Of a DNA stretch of 64,000 nt, positions 63,335 to 64,000 are shown in pieces. The position numbers were made by a program, and so were the translations under genes. The notes beneath the pieces are model-generated. The model made no database searches and was not told where the DNA came from. It was given only the letters and a program-made list of their open reading frames with translations. The DNA lies in contig WPIO01000035.1 in the NCBI GenBank assembly GCA_009760855.2, forward strand, positions 2,286,001-2,350,000, written 5' to 3'. The stretch's first letter is position 1; each line of letters starts with the position of its first letter. The DNA is from Cristatella mucedo (lineage: Eukaryota > Bryozoa > Phylactolaemata > Cristatellidae).

Positions 63335-64000
63335 TTACAAAGACATTTTTAGAGCCCGCTCACAGAACTTAATCTCTTCCTAGGCACGTTACAAATGCTG
63401 TAAGGGAAGCAGGTTGGTATGGTTGGCAACAAAATGCACAACGTCAGCACACGTAAGCATGCTAAGGACAATTTACACGGATCCAGCGAATGCTGTGGGG
63501 AATGGGTACGATTTAAGCTTGTTTTTAAATGTCGCCAAGTGAGATTTTGTGATATCATTCGGGAGTGAGTGCTAGCCTTTAAGTGCGCACGAACTAAAGG
63601 CCCAGTCTTCAAAATAGTTTAGATAGGTTCGAGGTACAGCAAAGCGACTTGAGTCAGAAGAGCGGGCGGTACTATGCTTAGTTTGATTAGGGAGTAGTTC
63701 TTGTAGGTAGGCTAAAGCAACAGAATAAAGGGACCTAAAAGTGAGTTGCAGAACTTTGAAGTTGATGCGCTGCTTGATTGAGAGCCAGTTCAGGTCTTAA
63801 TAAAGCAGCGCAGTGTGGCAGCTGAGATTCTCACGACAGACAAGCCTGGTTTCAGAGTTGTACATTAACTGTAAACGCCTGGTTGCATTGCATCCGAAAC
63901 CGGCAGTAATGAGGAGCAGAAGTCAAAACCGAATTTGTCAAATGCATTGATCAATTTGAAACTGGTATCCGTGCTTAAGTAGGCCCAAATCTTCTCATCG
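63335..64000 (-). mobile_element. LINE 3' fragment, runs off the right edge
   Basis: A complement-of-hairpin start at about 63,350-63,395, followed by the 3' UTR words (complement of GTGCTGACGTTGTGCATTTT). Further into the copy, degraded minus-strand versions of the GDWAFSSCALK, YSVALAYLQELLP and RRLQLMYNSETRLVC regions appear. It continues beyond 64,000. Confidence 0.75.

Overview
The window reads as nuclear DNA of an invertebrate animal. It has AT-leaning, intron-rich sequence with GT/AG splice sites, AATAAA polyadenylation signals, many 5'-truncated LINE copies of the CR1/L2 type, tRNA-derived SINEs and hAT DNA-transposon relics. I cannot name the species. There is no bacterial or phage gene order, no CRISPR array and no rRNA gene.

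Two host genes can be built from splice signals, reading frame and cysteine pattern. Both lie on the + strand, head to tail. Gene 1 (at least 25,466 to 42,753) encodes a cell-surface protein with at least four SUEL/rhamnose-binding-lectin-like domains, one transmembrane helix and a short tail ending NYTNF. Its 5' end and signal peptide were not found. Gene 2 (47,188 to 55,017) looks complete: signal peptide, one SUEL-like domain, a Ser/Thr/Pro-rich stem, one transmembrane helix and a very basic Arg/Ser-rich cytoplasmic tail of about 458 residues. Each of the five lectin-like domains is one exon of about 340-390 nt flanked by phase-1 introns and carries exactly eight cysteines in the same order, so the locus looks like an exon-shuffled family of lectin-like receptors. 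The sugar ligand and the signalling role are unknown.

Most of the rest is repeats. Positions 1 to 21,400 hold LINE 3' fragments on both strands, including three stacked LINE copies at 13.5-17.0 kb, one of which interrupts another. They also hold SINE copies and two GC-rich hairpin blocks of unknown nature. Positions 21.4-22.6 kb are a CT-rich array with a hidden period of about 110 bp, carrying a SINE insertion. The introns of gene 1 hold LINEs, a short non-autonomous hAT element closely resembling the SPIN family known from horizontal transfer, SINEs, and one element that joins a tRNA-like head to the LINE 3' tail. The large intron of gene 2 holds two SINE copies in a row, a LINE and another SINE. 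Positions 59.1-61.5 kb are a dead hAT transposase of the ZMYM1/DUF4371-like type, split by a LINE with a 6-bp target duplication. The window ends in another minus-strand LINE.

The main uncertainties are the 5' end of gene 1, whether the fourth lectin exon of gene 1 could instead start a separate gene, and whether the basic tail of gene 2 is one uninterrupted exon.
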